NCBI GenBank assembly: GCA_022781445.1
Contig: JALETQ010000017.1
Coordinates: forward strand, 85,582 to 149,581
From: Prevotella sp.
Lineage (GTDB): Bacteria > Bacteroidota > Bacteroidia > Bacteroidales > Bacteroidaceae
Reading direction: 5' to 3'
Length of the DNA: 64,000 bases
A program made the position numbers and the translations under genes. A model generated the notes under the pieces. It did no database searches, was not told where the DNA came from, and was given only the letters and a program-made list of their open reading frames with translations. Below, one piece after another: positions 18,060 to 27,590 of this stretch. Numbering within the stretch: the stretch's first letter is position 1; each line of letters opens with the position of its first letter.

Positions 18060-19265
18060 TTATTTCTTGTCGCCTTTCATGGCCTCCACGAAGCCGCCGG
18101 CACTGCTCTGTTTCTCACCGAGCTTGGTGGCATCGCTGATTTTCTTGGCATACTGCGCTTCGGTGATAGGCTTGATTTCCATGCCGTCATTGAGCTTGGT
18201 CAGTCCGTTGGTCACGATTTTGTCACCGGGCTTCAATCCTTCGGTGATGATATAGTTCAGGCCGTCGTTCTCCGGAGCCACCTTGACCTCGGTGTATTTC
18301 ACCTTGTTGTCTTTGCCCAGCACATAAACGAAGATCTTATCCTGCACCTCCACAGTCGAATTTTGTGCCACGATGATGGCGTTGCCGTTGTTGCGCGGCA
18401 CCACAATCGAACCCGACGATCCGCTCTTCAACAGATGTTGAGGATTGGGAAAGCGTGCAATCATCGACACCGAACCGGTGTTGGGATCGATCACACCGCT
18501 GATTTTCGATACGTGTCCGGCCTGATTGAAGCGTGTTCCGTCCGACAGTTGGAGATACACTTCGGGGAATCGGGCTATCGCATTGCTCATGCTGCCGGCA
18601 GCCTTGGTCATCTCGAGCAGATCTTTCTCGGTCAGCGAGAAGTACACTTCAACCGTGTTGATGTTCGACACCGTCGTCAACGGCATCTGGCTCGTTGCAC
18701 TCACCAACGCTCCTTCCTTGAAGGGCAGGCTGCCAACGACACCGTTCGTCGGACTCTTCACATAGCAGAACGACAGCGTTTCGCGGGCTGCTGCCAGAGC
18801 GGCCTGTGCCTGTGCCAGCGCAGCTTTGGCAGCGTCGTAGGAGTTGCGTGCCGTTTGCAGTTCATAAGTACCGATGACATTGTTTTTATGAAGTTGAACA
18901 CTGTTGTCGTAAGTCAATTTGGTGGTGTTCACTTGTGCAGAGGCTGTGCTGACAGCCGCTTGTGCCTGACGCACCTGTGCCTGATAGGTGGCATTGTCGA
19001 TGACGAACAACAACTGGCCGGCCTGCACATTCTGACCTTCCTGCACGCACACTTTGGTGAGAAATCCCGATATCTTCGGACGTATCTCCACATCCTGAAC
19101 ACCTTTTATGGTAGCAGGATAAGAAGTCTCGGTCTTGGCGGTTTGCATCCCGATAGTCTTCACCGGATACTCGTTATCGCCGAAGTTCATGCCTCCTTTT
19201 TTGCCGCATGACACAGGCAGCAGCGTCAAAACAATCGCCACAACCATGATAAAGTTTTTCTTCAT
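18060..19265 (-). CDS. RND efflux membrane fusion protein (AcrA/MexA-like)
   Basis: This is a 401-residue periplasmic adaptor linking the pump to the channel. It begins with a lipoprotein signal (MKKNFIMVVAIVLTLLPVSC). Then come the split barrel-sandwich (lipoyl-like) halves, PKISGFLTKVCVQEGQNVQAG and YVKSPTNGVVGSLPFKEGALV, flanking an Ala/Gln-rich helical hairpin, followed by beta-barrel and membrane-proximal domains. I choose the start at 19265 because the longer frame adds 36 residues without signal-peptide character. It is the first gene of the operon. No regulator gene lies beside it; the next upstream 1 kb is noncoding. Confidence 0.93.
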   Translation of the reverse strand: MKKNFIMVVAIVLTLLPVSCGKKGGMNFGDNEYPVKTIGMQTAKTETSYPATIKGVQDVEIRPKISGFLTKVCVQEGQNVQAGQLLFVIDNATYQAQVRQAQAAVSTASAQVNTTKLTYDNSVQLHKNNVIGTYELQTARNSYDAAKAALAQAQAALAAARETLSFCYVKSPTNGVVGSLPFKEGALVSATSQMPLTTVSNINTVEVYFSLTEKDLLEMTKAAGSMSNAIARFPEVYLQLSDGTRFNQAGHVSKISGVIDPNTGSVSMIARFPNPQHLLKSGSSGSIVVPRNNGNAIIVAQNSTVEVQDKIFVYVLGKDNKVKYTEVKVAPENDGLNYIITEGLKPGDKIVTNGLTKLNDGMEIKPITEAQYAKKISDATKLGEKQSSAGGFVEAMKGDKK

Positions 19266-19476
19266 ACCTATTTCTTTTTTTGTTGATTGTATCTGAATGG
19301 ACAGAAAACCCAAAAGACATTGTAAGTTTTCTCCGTGCAAAGATAATGAACAATAAGTGATAAAGCTCATCATTCCTCGATTATTTAAGAATTATTGGCA
19401 TGTGCAAATGCGCGATTACCGTCTTTCCTGATGCTTGACGACGGCTCACAATCCGTTGCCGGCAGATTCTTTTCGT

Positions 19477-19735
19477 CGGAAGGAAAGCGGCTCGGGAACC
19501 ATGGAATGCAGGGTTAAACGGTCTGATGAACGATTGAAGATTGCTTCCGGTTTCCTACCGGCATCGTGCCGACATGTTCCGCTCATGCTGCAAAAGGGCA
19601 GCTTCCGGAAGGCAAAAGGGCAAGAACTGTCTTATAAAAGGGCAAGAATGACAATCCAAAAGCTGCCCTTTTACAAGACCACTCATAAACGATTGATATA
19701 CAATGCCGACAAGAAGTACGGACTACTCCCTTCAA
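19477..19735 (+). repeat. 259-bp direct repeat, copy 1
   Basis: This segment is colinear without indels with 24310-24568, offset exactly 4833 bases, with only a handful of substitutions. It contains three AAAAGGGCA words and a 13-bp inverted repeat (19592-19604 with 19670-19682). Weaker similarity to the second locus continues beyond 19770 through a dispersed element. The remaining bases 19266-19476 hold nothing I recognise. Confidence 0.9.
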
Positions 19736-19790
19736 AGAAGCATGAAAGAACCGCTTCTGTAGCGACATCATCGCCGGAGGCCTGCTCCCG

Positions 19791-19980
19791 AAGGGTCATC
19801 AGAGCCGAAACCGGTATCGGCAGATTACCGGCCGGATGGGGTGTCGGCTTGCGGAAGGCATGGCCGGCCACGGCAAGACAAAACGGCTCTCCGGATGAAG
19901 GAAAACGGACAATATACAGTCGGAAAGCCTCGAAAACGACATGAAAGCCAAAATACCGGACTGACAGCCGACAGGGGGAT
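19791..19980 (+). repeat. Dispersed palindromic element, divergent copy J1
   Basis: The segment starts GGGTCATCAGAGCCGAAACCGG and includes GGCCACGGCAAGACAAAACGG, matching 24604-24722 closely and the dispersed element family loosely. From here to the promoter at 20197 I see no gene. Confidence 0.4.
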
Positions 19981-20196
19981 AAGCACAACAATCGGAATCA
20001 GACATACGGATATACGACCCATGACGGGTAAGCAGATATTCCCGGGGAGGACATGGCTCGGGAGTTGTATGAACGGATTGGGATATATTATATATGGCAA
20101 CGATGATAATTGCAAATGCTTCTCATAACAAAGAATCAGTCAATTGGCAAGAGAGATTTATGATTTGCTTACAGATACAGAAATATACAAAAAAAA

Positions 20197-20227
20197 TTTG
20201 CTGCATGAACAAAAACTTTTATATTTG
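20197..20227 (+). promoter_or_regulatory. Promoter of the small secreted protein
   Basis: TTTG (20197-20200), 19 bases, TATATTTG (20220-20227): a full match to the Bacteroidetes consensus. It implies an AT-rich leader of about 43 bases before the ATG at 20277. Confidence 0.85.
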
Positions 20228-20276
20228 CAGGACTAATAAACATAATTTGTCAACAACGTAAATCAATTTACGCAAC

Positions 20277-20534
20277 ATGAATAAATTTATTTTAGTAGTA
20301 GGGTTGGCATTAAGTTTTTACTCTTTGATGCCGTTAACAACATATGCAAACGGATCCGGAAAAATTGATCCGAGATATTTTGAACAAGGTCATTTGTTTG
20401 ATGTAAAGAAAGTAGGCTTAATTACTGTTGACGGAGTAGAGCATATACTTTATGAAGCAGTAACTCGTGAAGGAGTTGTTATAACGTATTGGGTCAACGA
20501 CAAAGGAGAGGCTGTTACTGTACCAAATAAATAG
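20277..20534 (+). CDS. Small secreted protein of unknown function
   Basis: This 85-residue protein has a signal peptide (MNKFILVVGLALSFYSLMPL, cleavage likely after YAN or close by) and a mature part of about 60 residues with alternating beta-type strands (VKKVGLITVDGVEHILYEAV, VVITYWVNDKG). Exported and soluble is the likely fate. The gene is much more AT-rich than its neighbours and has its own consensus promoter, suggesting a recent or accessory origin. After the stop an inverted pair, ACCAACC...GGTTGGT with T-rich tail (about 20547-20591), may terminate transcription. I do not recognise the family. Confidence 0.7.
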   Translation: MNKFILVVGLALSFYSLMPLTTYANGSGKIDPRYFEQGHLFDVKKVGLITVDGVEHILYEAVTREGVVITYWVNDKGEAVTVPNK

Positions 20535-20700
20535 TAGACGATATTACCAACCTTGCTAAATTATAAAAACAGGGTTGGTAATGTTGTTTTTATTCAACTA
20601 CTTCATTCACTACAACAAATCATTTGGAGTTTTCAAATTGTGACACTTTAAGAACCAATAGTATCCAATTAATTACCGACAGTTATTTCAATACGACAAC

Positions 20701-21552
20701 ATGAAACCATTCAAATCAATCTGTCTGACATTCGTCTGTCTTTTGATGATAAGCCTTGCTGCCCATGCCCAACAGCCGCAGGGGAAGTATCTCCGCATCG
20801 TTTATAATACCAAATACAACACTCGTAAGAATATTAAACCTAAATACGACCTGCAATACCTTGAAATAACCGACAGCATATCCTACTTTTACAGCTATTA
20901 TGATTGGCGAACAAGAGAAGTTGAAGACAGTTTGAACCGGAGAGGGAACTTCGATATCAGCCTGAGAGCAAAATTGAGTCAGCCTTATGCCACGGGACAA
21001 TTATATAGGATTCACAAAGGAGAGCCCCGGAGAAACTTTCTCACCGGTCTGGTTATAGACATTGACGCCTTTAAATATGTCGAAGAACTACCCGATTTCA
21101 AATGGAAAATTCTGAACAGGGACTCGACCATCGCCGGCTATCCGTGCCAACAGGCCACCACCCGATTCAGAGGACGCACATGGAACGTGTGGTTCACGCC
21201 CGACATTCCCGTCTCAGACGGGCCGTGGAAGTTCTGCGGACTGCCGGGACTCATCCTGAAAGCCGAAGACACCGACCATTATTTCGACTTCGAATGTGCA
21301 GGCATCCAGCACATCGACCATTGCAACGCGAAATCAAATTCCCGATTCAAGTATCAGGAATGCACACCGCAAGAGTACTTCAAGACGCTCAAAGAAATCA
21401 AAAGTAACCCCATCGGCTATATCCGGATGAGGAATTCCGGACAAAGCGGAGAAGAGGATGATATTCAAAGAAAAACCGATATCCGGAACAAACCCGAGGA
21501 ACTGGCGAAAATCATCTACATCGAAGACTACGATGCGGCAGAGGAAAAATGA
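20701..21552 (+). CDS. GLPGLI family protein
   Basis: This is a 283-residue secreted protein of a Bacteroidetes-specific family of unknown function. It begins with a signal peptide (MKPFKSICLTFVCLLMISLA, then AHAQ). The family hallmark, the GLPGLIL stretch, is present as CGLPGLILKAEDTDHYFDF near residues 180-198, preceded by the usual AGYPCQQATTRFRGR and VWFTPDIPVSDGPWKF. In the family this gene commonly precedes a TonB-receptor-like outer membrane barrel, as here: the next gene starts 4 bases after the stop. The pair is bracketed by direct repeats at 19477 and 24310. No clear promoter word was found in the 160 bases before it. Confidence 0.92.
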   Translation: MKPFKSICLTFVCLLMISLAAHAQQPQGKYLRIVYNTKYNTRKNIKPKYDLQYLEITDSISYFYSYYDWRTREVEDSLNRRGNFDISLRAKLSQPYATGQLYRIHKGEPRRNFLTGLVIDIDAFKYVEELPDFKWKILNRDSTIAGYPCQQATTRFRGRTWNVWFTPDIPVSDGPWKFCGLPGLILKAEDTDHYFDFECAGIQHIDHCNAKSNSRFKYQECTPQEYFKTLKEIKSNPIGYIRMRNSGQSGEEDDIQRKTDIRNKPEELAKIIYIEDYDAAEEK

Positions 21553-21556
21553 CCCC

Positions 21557-24112
21557 ATGAAACACATCATCTCCATGCTCATAGGGTTGTTGCTGGGCAC
21601 GTTGACGGCAGAAGCCCAGCACTTCAACGGCATCGTGAAAGATACCGAAGGCAACAAGCTGGCGCGAGTATCTGTGGTTTTGCTCGACAAGAAGAATCTC
21701 ATCTTGTCTTACACCATCACGAAAGACAACGGTGCCTTCAGCGTGGACGTCCCCGAAGGGAAAGAAGCCGCCAAGATCAAGTTCAGTTCGGTGGGATATG
21801 CCGCCGACACCACCGCCGTTTCGGACTTCAAGAACAATCAAGTGGTCGTGATGAACCCGGGCGTGACGATGATCAAAGAAGTGAAAGTGCAGGCCAGAGC
21901 CATCAAACAACGGGGCGACACCATCGACTATCTGGTGAGTTCGTTCAAGAAAGAACAAGACCGTTCCATCGCCGACGTGATAGCAAGGATGGCAGGAATG
22001 GAAGTCAAAAAAGACGGAACCATCCTCTATCAAGGCAAAGCCATCAACAAGTTTTATGTGGAAGGAATGGACATGATGGGCGGAAAGTACTCGATGATCA
22101 GCGAGAACCTCACGCCCGACAAGGTGAGAAAGGTGCAGGTTTTTGAAAATCATCAGCCCATCAAGACCCTCAAGAACGTGGACTTCAGCGAGAACGCGGC
22201 TCTCAACATCGTCTTGAAAGAAGATGCAAAGAACGTGTGGCAGACTTTGTTTGAGGCGGGATCGGGCATCACCTTGCAGGATGATGCCAAGGCCCTGTTC
22301 GACATCAGGCTGCTCGGCATGCTGTTTTCCAAGAAGAAACAGAGCTTGTCGATGTATAAATTCAACAACACGGGCAAGGACATCCGACACGAGATGACAA
22401 CCCATTCCATCTTCGAAGGACAAGTAAGGACGGAGTATTCCTTGTTGTCGGACATCTCTTTGGGAGGCAGTTCGCTCGACGACAACCGCACCTTGTTCAA
22501 CAATACCCATCTGCTGGCCAACAACTGGCTCTTCAAACTGAACGACGACTGCGAGTTGAGGACACAGGTTTCGACACAGTTCGACAAGACAACGGCGGAA
22601 AGTTACAGCCATACCGTCTATACGAGCCTCATCGGCGACTCGGTGATAGCCCAACAGAGGGATGCCCGACGCTACAATTCCGAATACACGGGAGAGCTGC
22701 TGTTCAGATACAACAACGACAAACTCTATCTCAACAACACCCTGAACGGCTATATGGACTTCGACCGAAGCATGAGTCACACGCTCTTGAACGGCACGAC
22801 GAAAGCCGAGAAAGTGAAACCGAGACAACGATACCTCACCGACAAGCTACGCCTCATCAAGAACATCAACAACAAAAAATCGTTCGAACTGGATGCCTAT
22901 TTCTCCTACAACTACCTGCCGGGCACCCTCCTGATTTCCAACGGAAGTGTCGAAGAGCTCAACCTCAGGACAGTGATGTGGGGTGCTTCGACCAACTTCC
23001 GGCATCCTTTATGGGGTCTTGATGTCTGCTACCGGATAGAAACAGAGGGCAAGAGTCAAAAGCTGCAGGTCAATAATTTCATGGTCAATGACGAAGACTC
23101 GTTTACCGAACAGAAGTTGACTGTCGAGCCTTCCGTCACCTATTTTACCCCCGCTTTGAATATCTCGGCTTTCATCCCGCTGAACTTGCGCTATCAGTCG
23201 TTTAACGGCAAGCAGCAGACAAAGCTGAAGGCAGAACCCGGAATCTCCCTGCGCTTCACCCCGTTTAACCGATGGACGTTCATGACTTTCTACAATCTGA
23301 GCTGGACTCCTTCGGATATCAGGATGACAAGCATGATGCCTTTCTTCTCCGACTACATCGTCATGCGAAGAGGATACGGCAAGCCTGTCTATCAGAAGTA
23401 TCAGACACTGAACGGAAGCGTCGAATACAAAGACATCTTTCACAAGCTGTTTGCACGGATGCAGGCATATTTCAGCCGGTCGGACAATAATATTTTATAC
23501 CGCAGCGCGATAAACCCCGAGTTCTTTTTTTACCAAAGCGAACCCACCGACCGGTTCACCTTCAACAAGAGTTTCTCGATCAATGCTTCGCTGAGCAAGA
23601 ACTTCGACTGGCTGAAAAGCGGCGTGACGCTCTCCGCCCGAAAAGGAACAACGAAGACCGAACTGCTGTACGGCGAGGAACTTCAACCCATCCGTCTCGA
23701 CAACGGCGGCATATCTCTCAGCTGTTCGGTAGACCCTGTGGCTTGGCTTTCGGTCGACGCAGCATTGAATTTCAATTATACCAAACAGAAAAACGAATAT
23801 AGAACCGGCACGCCAAGCCCCACGCTGACTTACTTCAACCATTCGCTGAGAGCCTCACTGACCTTCGGGAAATGGCTGATACAAACACGAAACGAACTCT
23901 ATCACAGCAACAACGAAAGCGTATCGACGACATTCTTCTCGGATCTCAAGGTGAGATATTCGAGGAAGAAAATAGAAATCGCCCTGGCGCTCAACAACAT
24001 CTTCGGCAAGAATAAGTTTGAAAGACGAGTCGTCACCGAGACAACAAACGCCTACTACATGCAGAAGCTGCGTCCGAGAGAGGTGTTGCTGAGCTTTGCT
24101 TACGGCATCTGA
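21557..24112 (+). CDS. Outer membrane beta-barrel protein with carboxypeptidase-like regulatory domain
   Basis: This 851-residue TonB-receptor-like protein starts with a signal peptide (MKHIISMLIGLLLGTLTAEA) and a CarboxypepD_reg-like domain (HFNGIVKDTEGNKLARVSVV, residues about 20-105). A plug-like region follows (IADVIARMAGMEVKKDGTILYQGKAINKFYVEGMDMMGGKY), then a long barrel rich in alternating aromatic strands ending LLSFAYGI, where the terminal strand does not end in the usual aromatic residue. I choose the start at 21557; the longer frame overlaps the GLPGLI gene and lacks a signal. Together with the GLPGLI protein it probably forms a cell-envelope complex of unknown cargo. Confidence 0.88.
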   Translation: MKHIISMLIGLLLGTLTAEAQHFNGIVKDTEGNKLARVSVVLLDKKNLILSYTITKDNGAFSVDVPEGKEAAKIKFSSVGYAADTTAVSDFKNNQVVVMNPGVTMIKEVKVQARAIKQRGDTIDYLVSSFKKEQDRSIADVIARMAGMEVKKDGTILYQGKAINKFYVEGMDMMGGKYSMISENLTPDKVRKVQVFENHQPIKTLKNVDFSENAALNIVLKEDAKNVWQTLFEAGSGITLQDDAKALFDIRLLGMLFSKKKQSLSMYKFNNTGKDIRHEMTTHSIFEGQVRTEYSLLSDISLGGSSLDDNRTLFNNTHLLANNWLFKLNDDCELRTQVSTQFDKTTAESYSHTVYTSLIGDSVIAQQRDARRYNSEYTGELLFRYNNDKLYLNNTLNGYMDFDRSMSHTLLNGTTKAEKVKPRQRYLTDKLRLIKNINNKKSFELDAYFSYNYLPGTLLISNGSVEELNLRTVMWGASTNFRHPLWGLDVCYRIETEGKSQKLQVNNFMVNDEDSFTEQKLTVEPSVTYFTPALNISAFIPLNLRYQSFNGKQQTKLKAEPGISLRFTPFNRWTFMTFYNLSWTPSDIRMTSMMPFFSDYIVMRRGYGKPVYQKYQTLNGSVEYKDIFHKLFARMQAYFSRSDNNILYRSAINPEFFFYQSEPTDRFTFNKSFSINASLSKNFDWLKSGVTLSARKGTTKTELLYGEELQPIRLDNGGISLSCSVDPVAWLSVDAALNFNYTKQKNEYRTGTPSPTLTYFNHSLRASLTFGKWLIQTRNELYHSNNESVSTTFFSDLKVRYSRKKIEIALALNNIFGKNKFERRVVTETTNAYYMQKLRPREVLLSFAYGI

Positions 24113-24309
24113 CGGTCGGAAATTCCGGCTGCCCACATTTGGTTGCAGCCCTTTTCCATGACCATACACGACGTTTTTCACATGTCTTCATCCCAATTGT
24201 TCATCCGACTCCAAGCAATTTCATCCGACTGGCGACGGCTTGAGTGAAGGCATGACCGGCGATGTCAAGACAAAACGGATCTTCGGATACCGCAACAAGC
24301 GGACGAAAA

Positions 24310-24568
24310 CGGAAGGAAAGCGGCTCGGGAACCATGAAATGCAGGGTTAAACGGTCTGATGAACGATTGAAGATTGCTTCCGGTTTCCTACCGGCATCGT
24401 GCCGACATGTTCCGCTCATGCTGCAAAAGGGCAGCTTCCGGAAGGCAAAAGGGCAAGAACTGTCTTGTAAAAGGGCAAGAATGACAAGCCAAAAGCTGCC
24501 CTTTTACAAGACCACTCATAAGCGGTTGATATACAATGCCGACATGAAGTACGGACTACTCCCTTCAA
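24310..24568 (+). repeat. 259-bp direct repeat, copy 2
   Basis: Same orientation and no gaps relative to 19477-19735. By-eye differences include CCATGAAATG for CCATGGAATG, CTTGTAAAAG for CTTATAAAAG and GACAAGCCAA for GACAATCCAA. It lies in the 676-base spacer between the barrel gene and the MarR gene, which otherwise holds only dispersed-element sequence. Confidence 0.9.
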
Positions 24569-24603
24569 GTACCGGCATCATCGCCAAAGGCCTGCTCCCC
24601 GAC

Positions 24604-24785
24604 GGGGCATCAGAGCCGAAACCGGTATCGGCGGATTACAGACCGGACGGGACGTCGGCTTGCGGCAGACATGGCCGCCACGGCAAGACAAAACGGCTCT
24701 CCGGATGACGGCAAGCGGACGAAATCGGACGGGAAGTGCCATAAACGGCAGGAAAGGCAGGACCGGCGGTCTGATGACCGTCCGG
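24604..24785 (+). repeat. Dispersed palindromic element, divergent copy J2
   Basis: This copy starts GGGCATCAGAGCCGAAACC, contains GGCCGCCACGGCAAGACAAAACGG and GACGGGAAGTGCCATAAACGG, and ends GGTCTGATGACCGTCCGG, an inverted terminal pair. It abuts the MarR stop codon at 24789. Confidence 0.5.
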
Positions 24786-24788
24786 AAT

Positions 24789-25151
24789 TTATTGTTCGGC
24801 CGTGATCGAACGAAGGAGTTCGGGCAGTTCGATGGAATCGCAATTCATTCGGCCGAGACGTTCTTCTCCCATCTTCGTGAGCGAGAAGTGCATTTGTCGC
24901 TTATCGTTCTTGTCCAGTCTTCGACGCACCAGCTTTTTCTTTTCTACCGATGCTATCACCTTCGAGGCATTCGAACACGTCAGCTGTAGGGATTCGGCAA
25001 TCTCCCCCGAGGTGATGTCGGCATGGTCTTTGAGGTGGCAGAGCAGCATGGCTTCGTTGATGTTGAGGTCGTACTGCTTCTCGAAAAGGCTTTCGAGTGC
25101 AGTGATGGCACGATATATTTCTCTGATTTTGCAGATCTTTGTCTTTTCCAT
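24789..25151 (-). CDS. MarR family transcriptional regulator
   Basis: This 120-residue winged-helix regulator has the MarR layout: a dimerisation helix (IREIYRAITALESLF), helix-turn-helix (TSGEIAESLQLTCSNASKVIASVEKKKLV, about residues 47-76), a wing with RRRLDKNDKRQMHFSLT, and a C-terminal helix. The wing motif D-x-R-x is conserved. It starts 6 bases after the stop of the flavoprotein gene, so the two are co-transcribed. It probably controls that gene in response to redox or sulfur status, but this is inferred only from position. Confidence 0.9.
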   Translation of the reverse strand: MEKTKICKIREIYRAITALESLFEKQYDLNINEAMLLCHLKDHADITSGEIAESLQLTCSNASKVIASVEKKKLVRRRLDKNDKRQMHFSLTKMGEERLGRMNCDSIELPELLRSITAEQ

Positions 25152-25157
25152 ACTCCA

Positions 25158-27590
25158 TTAAATGAATAGGTTTACATTGGCATCCTCGGCACGGTTCATG
25201 TAGGTTGCCACGCCCCCCACATTGACTCCGTCGATGAGTTCTTCCTTTTTGATGCCCATCATGTCCATCGACATTTGGCAGGCAATGAACTCCACCCCGT
25301 TGTCGAGAGCCTGTTGGCGTAAGGATTCGAGCGAATCGATATTCTTTTGTTTCATGATGTGGCGCATCAGGCGATCGCCCATACCCATGAAACTCATTTG
25401 CGAGAGCTTGAGTTTCTTGGAATGCGACGGCATCATCATGCCGAACATCTTGCCGAAGAAGTCTTTCCTGACAGACGGCTTGTGTTCTTTCTTGATGACA
25501 TTCAGTCCCCAGAAGGTGAAGAAAATCGACACCTTGTGACCCGTGGCGGCGGCACCGTTGGCCAAGACGAAGGTTGCCAAGGCACGGTCGAGGTCATCAC
25601 TGAACATGATGAGGGTTTTGTTTTTGGCCGCAACAGCGTGTGCATCCTCGACTGGGCGTTTACCTTTTTCGATGGTTACAACGTATCGGCCGTCTTCAGT
25701 GTGGCTCGACAACAATCGGTTGCCGGTGGTTTGGCACCATGCCGAAGCATCATTTGGGAAACCGGGGTCGGTGGCCACCACTCTGACGGCTTCGCCTTCG
25801 GTCATGGCATCGACGGTTTTCTTGAGTTGCAGGATGGGGCCGGGACACTGCAATCCGCAGGCATCGACAATTTTCAGCGTACCGGGTTCGGGACGGAAAG
25901 GCTGCAGCCTGTTCGTCACATCGGCTGTCGGCGTGTGTCTTTGAGGCTTCATGGTGGCAAGACGGTAGGTGTTGTAGCCTCCGGAAAGGTTGCGCAACCC
26001 GGTGAAGCCTCTGCCTTGGAGGATGCGGAGAGCCAGATAACCGCGCAGACCGACCGCGCAGAAAATGATGATTTCCTTGTCTTTAGGCAGTTCGTCGATG
26101 CGTTCGCGCAAGTCATCGAGGGGAATATTGACGGCTCCGGGTATGCTTCCCAAGGCATGTTCCTCGACAGTACGCACATCAAGCAACACCTTGTCGGCAA
26201 AGTTTCCTTCGGCAAGCTCACGCCATGTGATGACGGGCATGTCGCCGGTAAGTACGTTCTTGGCAGTGTAACCGGCTATGGCGATGGGGTCTTTGGCCGA
26301 TGAGAAAGGAGGTGCATAGGTGTGTTCCAACCGGATGAGGTCATCAATGGTACCTCCGGTCTTGATCAGCAGCGCAATCTGATCGATACGTTTGTCTACA
26401 CCTTCGTGTCCCACACACTGCGCCCCCCATATCTTTCCGCTCTCGGGATGGAACGTGAGCTTGATGACAAGCGGCGTTGCACCGGGATAATAGCCGGCAT
26501 GGGAACTGCTGATGGTAGTAGAACTGCAGTAAGGCAGCTGCAGTTGTTTGAGGCGTTTGGCCGCCAGTCCGGTAGAACCGACGGTGAGATCGAAGACCTT
26601 GGCGATGGAAGTGCCGACAGCCCCTTCGTATTTCACGTGGTTGCCCCTGACCATATTGTCGGCAACGATGCGTCCCTGACGATTGGCAGGGTTGGCCAGA
26701 TAGTTGAGCCAAGGCTCTCCGGTGAGCGGATGGGGGTATTCGACGACATCGCCTACGGCATAAATATCGGGTACCGAGGTTTGCAAGTACTCGTCGACCT
26801 TGATGCCCCGGCCACCCAAAGCGATACCGGCAGCAGTGGCAAGTTCGGTCGACGGGCGCACGCCGATAGACAATAACACGAGATCGGCAACGATTTCCTC
26901 ACCGCCGGCCAAACAAACACGCAGCCGGCCGCCGGCCTTCTCGAATCGTTCTACACCTTTCTCCAAGTACAAGTCCACTCCCCGGTCCGTGAGATGGCGA
27001 TGGACATGCGCGGCGATGGTGAAATCGACAGGTGCCATCACCTGATTGGCCATCTCGACCACCGACACGCGGGCACCGGCATGGTGCAGATTCTCCGCCA
27101 TCTCAAGTCCGATGAAACCGCCACCGACCACAACGGCATCGTTCACCCGATGGGTTTGCAGATACTTTTTGATGTTATCGGTGTCATCGACATTGCGCAG
27201 CGTGAAGATGCCTTCGTTATCAATGCCCGGAAGGGGTGGTCTGACAGGCATCGAGCCGGGCGACAGCAACAACTTGTCAAACGACTCTTCATATATGCTT
27301 CCGTTTCTTTTTCTGATGGTGACACTTTTCTTTTGTACGTCGATGGCGGTCACTTCCTGACGATTGCGTACATCGATGGCAAACCTGCGGCCGAACGATT
27401 CGGGAGTTTGCACGAAAAGTTTGTCACGGTCTTTGATGACATCACCGATGTAATAAGGCAGGCCGCAGTTGGCATAAGAGATGTAATCGCCTTTCTCGAC
27501 AAGGATGATTTCGGCCTGTTCGTCTATTCTTCTGATACGTGCGGCTGCCGTTGCTCCACCGGCCACGCCGCCAATGATGATATGCTTCAT
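25158..27590 (-). CDS. CoA-disulfide reductase-like flavoprotein fused to rhodanese, TusA and DsrE domains
   Basis: This 810-residue cytoplasmic fusion has four parts. Residues 1-445 form an NAD(P)/FAD disulfide reductase with the FAD motif GGVAGGATAA, the single active cysteine C42 in NCGLPYYIG typical of CoA-disulfide reductases, and a dimerisation domain. Residues about 450-550 form a rhodanese domain with C511 in FCAVGLRG. Residues about 570-645 form a TusA domain (CGLQCPGP, C582). Residues about 650-810 form a DsrE/F domain with C771 (FIACQMSMDMMG). All cysteines needed for passing a persulfide from domain to domain are present. Such fusions are known in anaerobes; proposed roles are polysulfide or CoA-persulfide reduction and sulfur relay. 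It shares an operon with the MarR gene. Confidence 0.93.
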   Translation of the reverse strand: MKHIIIGGVAGGATAAARIRRIDEQAEIILVEKGDYISYANCGLPYYIGDVIKDRDKLFVQTPESFGRRFAIDVRNRQEVTAIDVQKKSVTIRKRNGSIYEESFDKLLLSPGSMPVRPPLPGIDNEGIFTLRNVDDTDNIKKYLQTHRVNDAVVVGGGFIGLEMAENLHHAGARVSVVEMANQVMAPVDFTIAAHVHRHLTDRGVDLYLEKGVERFEKAGGRLRVCLAGGEEIVADLVLLSIGVRPSTELATAAGIALGGRGIKVDEYLQTSVPDIYAVGDVVEYPHPLTGEPWLNYLANPANRQGRIVADNMVRGNHVKYEGAVGTSIAKVFDLTVGSTGLAAKRLKQLQLPYCSSTTISSSHAGYYPGATPLVIKLTFHPESGKIWGAQCVGHEGVDKRIDQIALLIKTGGTIDDLIRLEHTYAPPFSSAKDPIAIAGYTAKNVLTGDMPVITWRELAEGNFADKVLLDVRTVEEHALGSIPGAVNIPLDDLRERIDELPKDKEIIIFCAVGLRGYLALRILQGRGFTGLRNLSGGYNTYRLATMKPQRHTPTADVTNRLQPFRPEPGTLKIVDACGLQCPGPILQLKKTVDAMTEGEAVRVVATDPGFPNDASAWCQTTGNRLLSSHTEDGRYVVTIEKGKRPVEDAHAVAAKNKTLIMFSDDLDRALATFVLANGAAATGHKVSIFFTFWGLNVIKKEHKPSVRKDFFGKMFGMMMPSHSKKLKLSQMSFMGMGDRLMRHIMKQKNIDSLESLRQQALDNGVEFIACQMSMDMMGIKKEELIDGVNVGGVATYMNRAEDANVNLFI

